Positions 23,250-33,369 of a stretch of DNA of 64,000 nucleotides are shown here, piece after piece. The position numbers were made by a program, and so were the translations under genes. This stretch comes from Piliocolobus tephrosceles (lineage: Eukaryota > Chordata > Mammalia > Primates > Cercopithecidae): the NCBI RefSeq assembly GCF_002776525.5, contig NC_045447.1, positions 24,898,909-24,962,908 of the forward strand, in the 5' to 3' direction. The notes under the pieces were generated by a model. It worked only from the letters and a program-made list of their open reading frames with translations. It did not search any database and was not told the DNA's origin. Position 1 is the first letter of the stretch; each line of letters opens with the position of its first letter.

Positions 23250-23510
23250 TTACACACGTGAAAGGGACAGGAACCGAGAAGCAGGAAACAGACACACAGA
23301 CTCAGGCCGACTCACACATACACGCGGAGATTTCCAGAAACGCGGGGACGTGCAGAGCCACACAGACACGGAGACAGGAGCAGAACCCGAGACCTGGTGA
23401 CCTAGAAACTTGCGGACAATTTCACAAGAACAGATAGAAACGGAGACGTACAGGCTTGGGACCTGCAGACACCGAGACACCGGAACACACCGAGACGGCC
23501 CCAAACGGAG
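23250..23510. repeat. GAGAC/CACA-rich low-complexity segment flanking the exon-1 CpG island
   Basis: Loose repetition of GAGACA, CACAC and GAAACGGAGA words is visible on the plus strand just inside intron 1. There is no strict period. It may be a decayed microsatellite. Confidence 0.45.
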
Positions 23511-23856
23511 ACCCTCCCTCCTCCCCCAGGCATCCAAAAAGCCCCCCTCCGCACCCCGCCGGCCGCTCCAGGCGCCACCACCCACCCCCACCCCCGACCC
23601 CCGGGCTGGCTCTGCCCCCGCCCCAACGGGATCGGGCAGCCGGGCCAGGCGCGTCAGGGCGGGCAGCGCTCGCCAACTCTCGCCCGGCCGAGGGCGCAGC
23701 CCCTATTAACCCTTGGCGTCCCGCCTCGCGGGGGCGCAGGAAGGGACAGGAAGCTTACGTTCCGCTGGAAGCGACCGCGTGGCGGGGAACCCCGGCCCTC
23801 CCCGAGATTGGAGCAGCAGGAAGCTGGGGAAGGGGCGTCCCCGAGCTTGTACTCAC

Positions 23857-23918
23857 CCCCCGTGCGCCGCCGCCGCCGTCGCTGTGCCTCGGGCCCCCCG
23901 CGCCGATCCCGCTCCCAT
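23857..23918 (-). CDS. COL27A1: COL27A1 exon 1, coding part (start codon, residues 1-20 plus two bases of codon 21)
   Basis: The start codon occupies 23918-23916 in a strong Kozak context (GCCATGG). The encoded N-terminus begins MGAGSARGARGT, then Ala-rich TATAAAAHG. This matches the human N-terminus as I recall it, with Thr14 and His19 as apparent differences. The exon ends in GG before the donor GTGAGT at 23856-23851 (phase 2), so Gly21 is split with exon 2. This ATG is preferred because the nearest in-frame upstream ATG (23936) meets a TAG after one codon. The exon lies in a CpG island. GCG repeats encode the Ala run, which sits just before the splice donor. Confidence 0.93.
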
Positions 23919-23927
23919 GGCAGGCCC

Positions 23928-23936
23928 CTACTTCAT
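23928..23936 (-). promoter_or_regulatory. Minimal upstream ORF (ATG AAG TAG) in the COL27A1 leader
   Basis: A two-codon reading frame ends nine bases before the main ATG and is in the same frame. Its ATG overlaps the stop of the longer upstream ORF as ATGA. Such short upstream ORFs commonly modulate initiation. The effect here is inferred. Confidence 0.5.
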
Positions 23937-23974
23937 GCTCCCGAACCCGGGGGGCAAGTGTGGGCGCGCCCCAT
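23933..23974 (-). promoter_or_regulatory. 13-codon upstream ORF in the COL27A1 leader
   Basis: The frame MGRAHTCPPGSGA ends in TGA, whose first two bases are shared with the next upstream ATG (ATGA). The start context is CCCCATGG, with +4 G but no purine at -3, so moderate at best. Confidence 0.45.
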
Positions 23975-24012
23975 GGGGCCGCCAGCCCCCCGCCCCGCCG
24001 CGCCAGGCCGGC

Positions 24013-24117
24013 TCAGAGCGCGCGGCCCCCGCGCCCCCAGCGCAGCCCCGCGCCCAGGGGCGCCCGAGCAGGCAGGCAGCGCGGCTGGGGCCCTGCGGGC
24101 GCCCGCGCCAGGCCCAT
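24013..24117 (-). promoter_or_regulatory. 34-codon upstream ORF with strong Kozak context
   Basis: The ATG at 24117 sits in ACCATGG, a near-optimal context, and opens 34 codons (MGLARAPAGPQ...) ending in TGA. It would be functional only if transcription starts upstream of 24117. The peptide is Arg/Pro/Gly-rich and probably only reflects the GC-rich leader. Confidence 0.4.
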
Positions 24118-24356
24118 GGTCCCAGGAGTCCGGGCGCCGCGCTCGCCCCTGCCTCGCTCCTTTTCTGCTTCCACCAAAAAGGAAGAAGAAGCAAGAAAAA
24201 GAGAGAGAGAGATGATCAAACTTTTGGAGGCGGGCTGCTGGCGGTCCCCGGAGGCAGAGCAAGGCCGGGTGAGGGCGCGCGGAGGGCGGTGGAAGCTGCC
24301 TCCCCGCCGGCCTGGGGGAGGAGAGGAAAAGGAAGGATTTGGGGGAAATGAAGGCG

Positions 24357-24364
24357 ATTTAAAG
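24357..24364 (-). promoter_or_regulatory. TATA-like motif (CTTTAAAT) upstream of exon 1
   Basis: This isolated AT-rich octamer inside the CpG island reads CTTTAAAT on the gene strand. It would place a start about 30 nt downstream, near 24330, giving a leader of about 410 nt. It is a weak match to TATAAA, so this is a candidate only. Confidence 0.25.
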
Positions 24365-25039
24365 TCTCGGCCCGCGGTGTCTCTCCACCTTCCCTCCTCC
24401 CCGCGCCGGGCCGCCCTCTGCTGCCCCCTGCTGCCCCCTGCCGGCAGCAGCCAAGGATACAGCCTTAGCTTGCCCACTACAGCCCCGCTGGGACACCCGC
24501 CCCCCTCCCCCTTCTATAGATGGGGAAACAGATTCACAGAGAGGCAGGGGTTGCCCAGGGCTTCACGGTGATTTGATCACCGTTCTGAGATTAGGAACTT
24601 CTGACTGGTGAGGCTGGGGGTCCTCCAATGGGGGATTGGGGTAGAGGGAGAAGGGCCAAATTCTACTCCTGGAAGAAACCCACAGTTTCAGGGACAGAGC
24701 TAGGACCAGGACTTGGTGTCCAGACTCCCACGACAACCAGTATCCTGACCTCCACCGCCCACCAAAAGTTTGCGCTTCCGGACTCGGAGTGCCCTGGAGA
24801 ACACACAGAGTGGGCTTGTTAAAGGTTTGCCACCCTCTCTCTAACCGCACCCCCGCACCCTCACGCACCTCCCCAGAATCGACAAAAACTCCCTGGGATC
24901 CCATACTGGAGCTAAGAGCTGCACACCTTGGTCCCCGGGCAAATTCTCATACCCACAACCCCAGTCCGGCCCTGGGACCACAGCTCCCTCCGCCTCTACC
25001 TCCTCTTGCCACTCGTTCACGGGCAAAGTTACACTTATA

Positions 25040-25440
25040 CGCCGGTGCACACACACACTTCCACACGTATCCACGCTTTCCCCAAACTCAGACACACGCT
25101 CACACCCGGTCACATGCAGGGACAGCCACGCACCCTTCCTAAGTTCACACGAAATGCATCCTCAGGTATCTGGGCTCAGGCGCACGCTGATACTCTACAC
25201 TCGCAGACACATGCACATAGATGCTTACACAGGCACAAACGCACACCATCCTGGCCATATCGTCCCCACACGTGTACACACCCCAGGTGCACACACGCGC
25301 GCACACCCTCACTTGCACACAGATCTCCGAGAGTGCCTATCGCACACGTGCACACACGCATTTACTCCTCACGCGTGTACCCACTTCCCCATACGCGCAC
25401 ACCTTTACGCGCGCACACACACAGGCACAGAACACTTCCC
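25040..25440. repeat. Degenerate CA/CG-rich tract
   Basis: The plus strand is dominated by CACA, CACG, GCGCAC and ACACGTG words without a strict repeat period. Segments such as ACACACGCGCGCACAC alternate purine and pyrimidine and could adopt Z-DNA. Several CACGTG E-boxes occur. It separates the two CpG islands. Confidence 0.75.
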
Positions 25441-25494
25441 AGCGCTCCAGGAGCCCCCAAGCACTTACTGGGTTCCTAAGTGCGAGGCTGGCCG

Positions 25495-25815
25495 GTCGGT
25501 CCTTCCTCCGGCGCCTAACGGCATTTGTATTCATGGGTCCCCGCAGCCGTGGGCGCGGGGGCGGGGGGGCGAGGTCCCCTTCCCTAAACGCGGCGCGGGC
25601 GCGCGGAGCGCAGCGGTACCGGGAGGGGCATGGGCGCGCGGGACTGCGCCGCCGGCCCGGTCCGTCTGCGCTCGAACTTTGGCCGCTCTGCGTCCACGGG
25701 CTCCAGCGCGGGCTCCGAGAGCTGGGGGCGGCTCATAGGTGCTGGGGCCGCGGCGCCGGCCGGGCCTTTTGAAGTCTCCGCTGGGGGCGGGGAGGGGGCG
25801 CTGAAGGCGGCCTTT
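25495..25815. promoter_or_regulatory. Second CpG island, about 1.7 kb upstream of the COL27A1 start codon
   Basis: A compact, very CG-dense segment contains GGGGGCGGGG-type Sp1 boxes and many CGCG/GCGC words. It is separated from the exon-1 island by CA-rich DNA. It may be an upstream or alternative promoter, possibly with an untranslated first exon, or a separate regulatory island. No coding exon was recognised in it. Confidence 0.6.
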
Positions 25816-25818
25816 TAA
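25810..25818 (-). promoter_or_regulatory. TATA-like motif (TTTAAAAGG) at the edge of the upstream CpG island
   Basis: On the gene strand, GGTTTAAAAGGCC precedes GC-box-rich sequence (CCCCGCCCC) by about 25-40 bases. That is the layout of a TATA plus GC-box promoter firing toward COL27A1. The motif is nearly palindromic, so direction is not certain. Confidence 0.25.
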
Positions 25819-26514
25819 ACCCTGGCTACAAGCGGGCTTGGTCGAGCAAGGTGTCTGGTTTCAACAAACTTTAGGAAAAGTCCCAAGCCGAGAGAGGGAA
25901 GGTAGGGGGGTGGGGGGAGCTGCATAGCTGTGCGCTGCTTCCTGCAGAGGGCAGAGCACCCATGGCTGCCAGGAGGGAGGCCCGTTGTGGGACTGGGGAA
26001 CTGGCAGGCTGCTGGCTGGCGCGTGGAACCACCCCCGCCACCCCCACACCCCCAGTGTTGAACCAGAGTTCTTAACTTCCATGTGCCCAAACCCCAGGGA
26101 GTGCGAGAACACCCCCAAACTATGCACAAATTGGGCATGTTTGTGCATTCTTCAGGGGAGAGGGGCCATGGACTTTCCTCCGGTTTTCAAAAGTCCACGG
26201 CCCCCTAAGGTTGAGAACTCCCTCTCCAATCATAACTGATGTTTTTTTAGTTGCATACTTGGCACCATGCAGACCCTGTCTTTATTTACATTTTAGATAT
26301 TTTGTTCAATGTGGGGTTTTAAATTAATTTTGATACTTTTAAAAGTATTGCATTAAAATATTATCTTGATACTTAGGGGTTCAGGGGCGCTGCTTTGGGC
26401 AATTTACCTCCACTGCTGAGTTTTCTTGGCATCTCCTGGTATGCTGCGTCTCTGCATGTGCCACACCCTAGTCCAGACCCTGACCCACACAGTGCTGGGG
26501 TTTAAGGGAGGCCT

Positions 26515-26605
26515 GCTTTTTTCTCTCCATTTACAACTGGGAAAACTGACATAAACTGGTAGGTGGTGGAGCTGGGATTTGAACCCATGTAACCTAACTC
26601 CAAAC
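26515..26605 (-). repeat. MIR SINE fragment
   Basis: Reverse MIR words: ggtggtggagctgggatttg followed by aacccatgtaac. Confidence 0.55.
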
Positions 26606-27774
26606 TTCTGCATCTTGTCACGAGGATCCAAAGCTTAGTCCTTAAGGGGTTCTGTGCAGATTCTCCCCAGCCTCCCCAGCTTCAGATCCGGCCTCCTGAG
26701 CTCCAGTCTCTCTGATTCCTGCACCCAGGCTCAGGTAAGCTTGGCTACTTCGATGCTTTCTCCATACTGTTTCCTCCCAGGTTCTCCCTCTGCCCCTTTT
26801 CTGCCTGTTCACAACCTCGTTGTTCTTCTAGGTGCAGCCCAGAGCTCATCCGACTCTGATGAGCTGCTCTGCCCTACACCCGGATTGCAGCACATATCAC
26901 ACGGCGCTGTCATTGTCAGATCCATTTCTGTGTCCCCGCACCCAGCCTGACACATGGAGCCTGGGATACGATAGATGCTCAAACCATTGGCAATTTAAAT
27001 AAGTTATTTGTTTTAACTCCTACAGTATGCAAACCCCTGTACAAGACTCTGGGGGGGGAAAGGGTCTGCCACTGTGAGGGCAGGGACAAAAATTTCCACA
27101 TGGTCCTGCCTTCCGGTCATGCACGCATTTGTAATGTGGGCAGGAGACATGCACAGCAACTTGGGGTAGGGAAGAGAGTCTGGATGGGAGACATCAGACA
27201 TCACTATGTCATGAAGAATCCCCTGCAACTGCATAAAGATAAGATAATATAAGGAGAATGTGATAAAGGCCGTAAAAGAGACGTAGATCAATTGAACTGT
27301 GAAGCTGATTAAGGGATGGAAAGAAACACAGGAAGGCTCCCAGGAGGAGGTGGTGGCATTTGGATCCTAAAGGACGTGGTGGATAAATGTGCAACCACGG
27401 AGGAGAAGGACATCTCCAGTGAAATAATTACAAAAAGGGCAGGAGGATAGAGGTGGATTTCAGGCAGGTTTTGAGGGAGGATTGAGGAGGTGGGGCTCAG
27501 TGAGAAACTAGGGAAACTATCCAGTTCTCCCCACCGTATTGTGTGGGTGATGCCAACACAACTCACTGTCCACAAAGCCATTTCCAGGCAATAGGCTGCA
27601 GTTCCTGAAGGGTCAGGCAGGCAGCAGGTCAGTGGCTAAGCACCAAGGCCTTTCCACATTTCACTCACAAATCTGAATAGGCAAGGCTTAGTGCCAGGGA
27701 ACACTGCCTGCTTCACCCAGGGCAGCCCAAAAGACCGTGAGAATGCCGTGAGAACCCAAAATGATTGAGGGCAT

Positions 27775-27825
27775 CCCCTCTCAGAGCCTCACTCTGCCCA
27801 TCTGTAAAATAGGTGCATCAAACAT
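27775..27825 (+). repeat. MIR fragment
   Basis: Short match: tcactctgcccatctgtaaa followed by ataggtg. Confidence 0.4.
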
Positions 27826-28468
27826 GATGATCTGTGTGGGCCCTTTGAGCTTGGAGGCATGAGACTGTTATTCAACAAGAAATCCAATTCTGTATGTGAA
27901 TATTGAGGGCTAATTGCATTTTGCTAGGTGGGGAGGGAAATGAGGCTCAAGGCCTTCCAGGAGCTCATGGGCAGCTGGGAAGAGGAGGCATGGACACTGG
28001 GGAGAATTCCAAGGAAGGGGCTTGTATCCTGCCTCTGCTGTCTCCCCACACCCAGTCTTCCTGCCAGGCAGGTTCCTGGCACAGAGCCAGTGACTGGGCA
28101 TGAACAGTTCTGATGGACGTTGAATCTGGAAGACACCAAGCCATTACACACCCTGCAAAGGGGACAGGGCACTCAACAAACAGCCCTAAGGGGCCCATCT
28201 CTATGGGGCAGAAGCCAGTAAGCCTGGGAACCAGGTGGACAGGGGCTGCCAGGCCTCTGTAGATGCCTCAGGATGGGAATTCCTGGCCTGGTGGGGACTT
28301 TCAGGAACTAGACAGTTTGCTCCCGGCTCAAGGAGCTCAGCCATGGACCCATCGGTCTCTGGGGCACATCTGCCTTAGGAGAAGCTGTTGGTTGCAATAA
28401 CTTTAATGGTGGGCACAGAGTAGATGCTCAGGAAATGTTTATGAATGAACCACTCTAGATGAAGTCTT

Positions 28469-28607
28469 TTTTTTTTTTTTTGGTAGAGTCAGGGTCTCAC
28501 TTTGTTGCCCAGGCTGGTCTTGAACTCCTGGGCTCAAGCGATCCTCCAGCCTCAGCCTCCCAAAGTGCTGGGATTACAGGCACGAGCCACCGCACCTGGC
28601 CCTACAG
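28469..28607 (-). mobile_element. Alu monomer (FRAM-like)
   Basis: A single reverse arm (ttgttgcccaggctggtctt) with T-rich head and flanking gaagtctt duplications at 28461-28468 and 28608-28615. Confidence 0.8.
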
Positions 28608-29439
28608 GAAGTCTTAACCTGCAGGACAGAGGTTGCATACTGCCCCAAGTATCAATCCACATCCATTCAACCATCAAGCTGCTTCTGAAGACCCACTGTG
28701 CACCAGGCTGAGTTTTCTGCTCTAGAAGTGCTATGGTCTGAGGAAGGAGGCCAGCAAAGAGAAAGACAGACAAAAAAAATGCAGGTCAGGAAGTCCTGCC
28801 TCAAATCAAGCCTGTTTAAGTCATACTGCAGAGCTTGGAGGAGAACTAGGGTCCTCCCACTAGGAGAAGAACTAGAGTCCTCCAGTCTTTCCGATACCCT
28901 GCACTGCTGTGGGCATACAAGGCTGGGTCTTTCTTTCATTTGGGGGCCCCACCCTGCATGTAGCAGAGGATACGCACACAATACATGTCTAACCATGGAG
29001 TCATTCTTTTCCTGGTAGGGAGATGCTGTCATGCTTCAGGCCCTGAGCTGGCCACTGGCAAATACAAACTGTGGTCCCTGCTGGATGGGGCTGCCATGTT
29101 TAGCTTCTGACAACAACACAAAGCACAATGCCTGGCACACAGAAGTTCTCCACGAGTGCCGAGCGAATGATGGAATGAAGGCCTGAATGAAAACATGAAA
29201 GAAAGTAAATTCAGCAGATTAGATCAGGTTAACTCCCCCGGCCACCTCCTTCCTCTCCTCCATGATGACCCTCACCCACCAACAGATATTTGTTGGGTAC
29301 GTGCAGACCCAATGCATACGGAAGACCCAATTTTAGGTGCTGTAGATAGATATACTGAAGAACATACACACAAAGCACCTGTCTTAACAGAGGAACAGGA
29401 AATACACAAATCTTTTCTATGATGTCAGGTTTTCATGAG

Positions 29440-29790
29440 CGCTATGAAGACCTCTAAGCAGGGAGTGGAGTGGGAGAATGATGAGTGGGGCCATTTTATT
29501 TAAATAGGAGCTATTTTATTTAAATATCGCCTTCTCTGAGGAGGTGATGTTTAAGCAGGAAAGAAAGAATGGAGGGAAAGAAATGAGCGAGTGAGTCACG
29601 TTCAGCGGAAGAACCAAGGGAAAGCAGGAATGGGTCCCCACTGACTTTTCATTCCTGTAATTCCTTGGTTAAATGTAGACCATACATTCCCTGAGGGCAG
29701 GGGCTGCTCTGCCCTGCTCATGGCTGTATTCCTAGCACCCAGGACAAAGCATTTTGGTAAAATGAATTGAACTGAATTCCAGGCTGGAGA
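29440..29790 (+). repeat. L2-like LINE remnant
   Basis: It contains ctgaggaggtgatgtttaag and later ccctgagggcaggggctgct and ctgtattcctagcacccagg, the order of the L2 3' end. Confidence 0.5.
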
Positions 29791-31300
29791 GTGAGGCAGA
29801 TTCTAATAGTGTCTCCCTCACCCACTCCAGGCAATGCGGGCCCATTTCTCTCCCCAGGGCAGGTGGCTGGAGCCAGTGCTGGCTGTCCTCACGGCCCACT
29901 GCTCTCTTAGGGCCTGGGCTCTGCCTGCAGGACTACGTCACTCTGGCCTGGTGGCTGCCAAATTTCCAAACACAATCACTCTACCAGAAGGAATAAGGGC
30001 AGAGGTCAAAGAAGCTCCCAGGCCACCACTGGGAGGGCAGCACCTTCTAGGCACATGGTCCCACCATCTGGGCCCTTCTGCCTCTTTCCCTCTCTAGCTT
30101 TATTTCCCAAGGGCTAGGCCAAGTGGCAAAAGGCTGTGCGATCCAAAGCCCACTTATGGTGGCCAACACCGACCCGGATGTGGGGCCCTGTGAGACATTT
30201 CAGACCTGGAAGAACCTAAGGAGCTGCCTAGCCCAAATTCCTGATTTTACAAGTGGGGAAACTGAGTCTCAGAGACAGCATTCATAATTTTCTCAAAGTC
30301 ACACAAAGTTAATGGCGGGACTGGTGTGAAGAAGCAGGGCCTCCCACCTTTGTGTCTAACCACAGAGGGTCAAACCTGTCTCTCCAACCTTCAGTACAGT
30401 TAGTCATTCTTGGAAGAATTAGATCCATTTTCCAGATGTGAGTACTGTGGCAAGTTAAGGTCTCTGGCCTCTGCCTGGTAATGTGTCCGGAACCATTGGC
30501 TATACCAGACAAGCCATTAGTGATGAGTTCTGGGTCACCCCCAGCAGCCCAGTGTGGGGATGAAAGCAATAGATGATTTCAGGCCTTGGCTCCTGTGGCC
30601 ACCTCTGCCTAGAAATGCCCTTCCTGCTCTTCTTCACTGGAGTCCTGTCTCGGTGTTCCCTCCGCTCTGCCATGCCGGCCCCCATCCTGCCTGGTACACC
30701 ACACACCTATACAACAAGGAGCCCTGCCAGGCTATGGCTGTGTCATGTCCATAGAACCCCTCAGTAAATCTTAGATGGACAAAGGAAAGAAGGGAGGGAA
30801 GAACCAGGGAAAGAGGGAGGTAGGGAAGAGAAGCAGAGCTGGGGGCGGGTTGGCCATCATCCAAGGACATCCCTGCAACAGGGGCGGACACTGTTGTTGT
30901 GTCCTTGCTAACAGAGTTTCATCTTCATTCAACCTCTTTGTCCTTCAGTGGAGACTGCGTCCCTCCCAAACCCCAAGGGTTGAACCCTATTTGAACAAAG
31001 CCCAGCATGGTGGCCTCCTTCCTCTGGCCAGTGAGCGGCTTGGTCACGGACATAAGATATAGTTGGACCACTGAAATATGAGAAGAATTGCATATGCTGG
31101 GGCCTTCTGAAAAAGTTTCCCCCACCTTTTCAAGTGGACACAGACCAGTGACATGTCCCTTTATGCCCTTTGGACTTTGTGGGATGAGATTGTACTGTGT
31201 GGAGAGGCTGCAGTCATCTTGCCATTATGAGGTGACAAGCCCTAGGTCCATGGCCAACAGACTGAGGGTGGCCAAGAGGAAAGGCAGAAAGAACAGGATC
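29790..31300. other. Intergenic segment, mostly unique
   Basis: Only a reverse MIR-like fragment (30195-30345) and possible L2 text near 30590-30680 can be suggested. No exon was recognised. Confidence 0.5.
30195..30345 (-). repeat. MIR SINE (diverged)
   Basis: Reverse MIR words: acaagtggggaaactgagtc and caaagtcacacaaagttaat. Confidence 0.5.
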
Positions 31301-31592
31301 CTGGGTGCAGTAGCTCCCACCTGTAATCCCAGCACTTTGGGGGGCTGAGGCAGGGGGATCACTTGAGGTCAAAAGTTCGATACCAGCCTGGCCAACATGG
31401 TGAAACTTCATCTCTACTAAAAATACAAAAATTAGCTGGGTGTGGTGGTGCATGCCTGTAATCCCAGCTATCTGGGAGGCTTAGGCAGGAGAATCGCTTG
31501 AACTCAGGAGGCAGAGGTTGCAGTGAGATGAGATTGCGCCATTGCGCTCCAGCCTGGGCAGCAGAGTGAAACTCCATCTTAAAAAAAAAAAA
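31301..31592 (+). mobile_element. Alu SINE (S type)
   Basis: Full-length Alu (ctgggtgcagtagctcccac) ending in a 12-base A tail that directly abuts a second Alu. Confidence 0.92.
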
Positions 31593-31803
31593 GCCTGGGA
31601 GCGGCGGCTCAAGCCTATAATCCCAGCACTTTGGGAGGCCCAGACGGGCAGATCGCCAGGTCAGGAAATCGAGACCATCCTGGCTAACGCAGTGAAACCC
31701 CGTCTCTACTAAAAAGATACAAAAAACTAGCGGGGCGAGGTGGCGGGCGCCTGTATTCCCAGCTACTCGGGAGGCTGAGGCAGGAGAATGGCGTGAACCC
31801 GGG
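31593..31803 (+). mobile_element. AluY (Old World monkey type), cut by assembly gap
   Basis: It begins in the A tail of the preceding Alu and carries aaaaactagcggggcgaggt. The last part of the right arm is lost in the N gap. Confidence 0.88.
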
Positions 31804-32203
31804 NNNNNNNNNNNNNNNNNNNNNNNNNNNNNNNNNNNNNNNNNNNNNNNNNNNNNNNNNNNNNNNNNNNNNNNNNNNNNNNNNNNNNNNNNNNNNNNNN
31901 NNNNNNNNNNNNNNNNNNNNNNNNNNNNNNNNNNNNNNNNNNNNNNNNNNNNNNNNNNNNNNNNNNNNNNNNNNNNNNNNNNNNNNNNNNNNNNNNNNNN
32001 NNNNNNNNNNNNNNNNNNNNNNNNNNNNNNNNNNNNNNNNNNNNNNNNNNNNNNNNNNNNNNNNNNNNNNNNNNNNNNNNNNNNNNNNNNNNNNNNNNNN
32101 NNNNNNNNNNNNNNNNNNNNNNNNNNNNNNNNNNNNNNNNNNNNNNNNNNNNNNNNNNNNNNNNNNNNNNNNNNNNNNNNNNNNNNNNNNNNNNNNNNNN
32201 NNN
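31804..32203. other. Assembly gap (400 N)
   Basis: Exactly 400 Ns follow the middle of a young Alu. The missing DNA includes the rest of that Alu. Confidence 0.99.
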
Positions 32204-32441
32204 TGGTTCCATGATGTGGTCAGTCAACTCCTATGTGGCAAATCTGCTGTCAGCCACATTGGAGAGTCAATTGTGTTAGAGAGAGTTCATTCTCCCTCCT
32301 CCAGCTGCAATCTGCACTCCAAGATCTTGGCTGCCTCATTACCCCATGCCCAGACCATGCAATGTGATACATTACTGCTTGTGGCTAGTTCCAGGAAAAG
32401 TTGGATGCTTCTCCTTGTCACAAAATGAGGACAGAGGAGCC

Positions 32442-32494
32442 GCACATGTGCACGCATGCACACGCGCACGCACACACACACACACACACACACC
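32442..32494. repeat. CA/CG microsatellite
   Basis: A tract of cacgcgcacg-type alternation passes into pure (CA)n of about 12 units. Potential Z-DNA former. Confidence 0.93.
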
Positions 32495-32499
32495 CCACT

Positions 32500-33040
32500 A
32501 TGCCTCCCAAGAAGCCATTTCTGCAAAGAGCTTTTCAGATGCATCTCCAAGTGTCATCATGCTAGAGCTCCTTTTACAGTGACTATTGAGAACTGCAACT
32601 CTGGAATCATCTGAAGCCTGACTGTGTGGCTCAAATCACTCTCTGAAAGTAACAACCCTGCCTTCCCCACAAGCCCTCCTTTTTCCAGGCCCAGCATTCT
32701 CATTCCCTCCAATCACTCCTCATCTGATACCCCTTTCATATCTTCCATCATTGTCTTCTCCAAGGGCATTGCAGTCAGTACCCAACTACTGCCAAGTGAC
32801 CACAGCAAAGCTCAAGGGTTTGCGTCGCATCTGGCTAGCACAGAGTTGAGCAAGACTATCACCTCCTCCCATATATAATCTATGCTCCTGTTAATGCAAC
32901 CTGAGTGCATGTTAACTTTTTCGGCAGCCACACCACAACATTCACACTGAGCTGATGACCATTAGAAACTCCTAAAATCTTCTCATGTGCCTCCCTCCTC
33001 TGGTGCAGTAAAGTTTTGTCCCCCTGAGTGGAGCCCTTAT
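32500..33040. other. Intergenic segment without a recognised element
   Basis: Unique-looking sequence. I see no gene, RNA or named repeat. Confidence 0.5.
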
Positions 33041-33058
33041 TAAGTATCATCTATCCTT

Positions 33059-33352
33059 GGCTGGGCACAGTGGCTCACGCCTGTAATCCCAGCACTTTGG
33101 GAGGCCAAAGTGGGCAGATCACGAGGTCAGGAGATGGAGGCCACCCTGGCTAACATGGTGAAACCCCGTCTCTACTAAAAATACAAAAAATTAGCCAGGC
33201 ATGGTGGTGGGTGCCTGTAGTCCCAGCTACTCGGCAGGCTGAGGCAGGAGAATGGCATGAACTCAGGAGGTGGAGCTTGCAGTGAGCTGAGATTGCACCA
33301 CTGCACTCCAGCCTGGGCGACAGAGCAAGACTCTGTCAAAAAAAAAAAAAGA
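33059..33352 (+). mobile_element. Alu SINE
   Basis: Full-length Alu with A tail. The 17-bp target duplication aagtatcatctatcctt lies at 33042-33058 and 33353-33369. Confidence 0.95.
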
Positions 33353-33369
33353 AAGTATCATCTATCCTT

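Larger units (their letters stand above)
23919..24330 (-). promoter_or_regulatory. COL27A1: Probable COL27A1 5' untranslated leader
   Basis: On the minus strand this GC-rich stretch lies between the candidate core promoter and the initiator ATG. It includes a pyrimidine-rich run (about 24175-24215) and three upstream ATGs with short ORFs. The 5' limit is an inference from a TATA-like hexamer at 24357-24364 and is not directly shown. Confidence 0.45.
23560..24455. promoter_or_regulatory. COL27A1: CpG island over COL27A1 exon 1 and leader
   Basis: The sequence becomes strongly GC-rich with frequent CG dinucleotides on both sides of exon 1. It includes GC-box-like runs and repeats of CGCC and GCGG. 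Such islands mark promoters. It contains the initiator ATG, the splice donor of exon 1, three upstream ORFs and a TATA-like motif near its upstream end. Boundaries are by eye. Confidence 0.8.
25860..28460. other. Upstream intergenic segment without a recognised gene
   Basis: Apart from a reverse MIR fragment (26515-26605), an L2-like tail near 26900-26990 and another MIR fragment near 27780-27825, I see no gene, RNA or named element. A short AT-rich island lies at 26230-26380. Confidence 0.6.

Noticed and set aside
23456..24571. 371-codon plus-strand frame across the CpG island
   Set aside because: CG-rich DNA lacks stop codons by composition. The product is Pro/Arg/Ala-rich without domains, and it runs through exon 1 of COL27A1 on the other strand.
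24928..25772. Several frames of 180-194 codons rich in His and Thr
   Set aside because: They translate the CACA-rich tract and the upstream CpG island. There is no domain and no coding signature.
31763..32428. Frames spanning the 400-N gap
   Set aside because: They consist of unknown residues bounded by Alu sequence.
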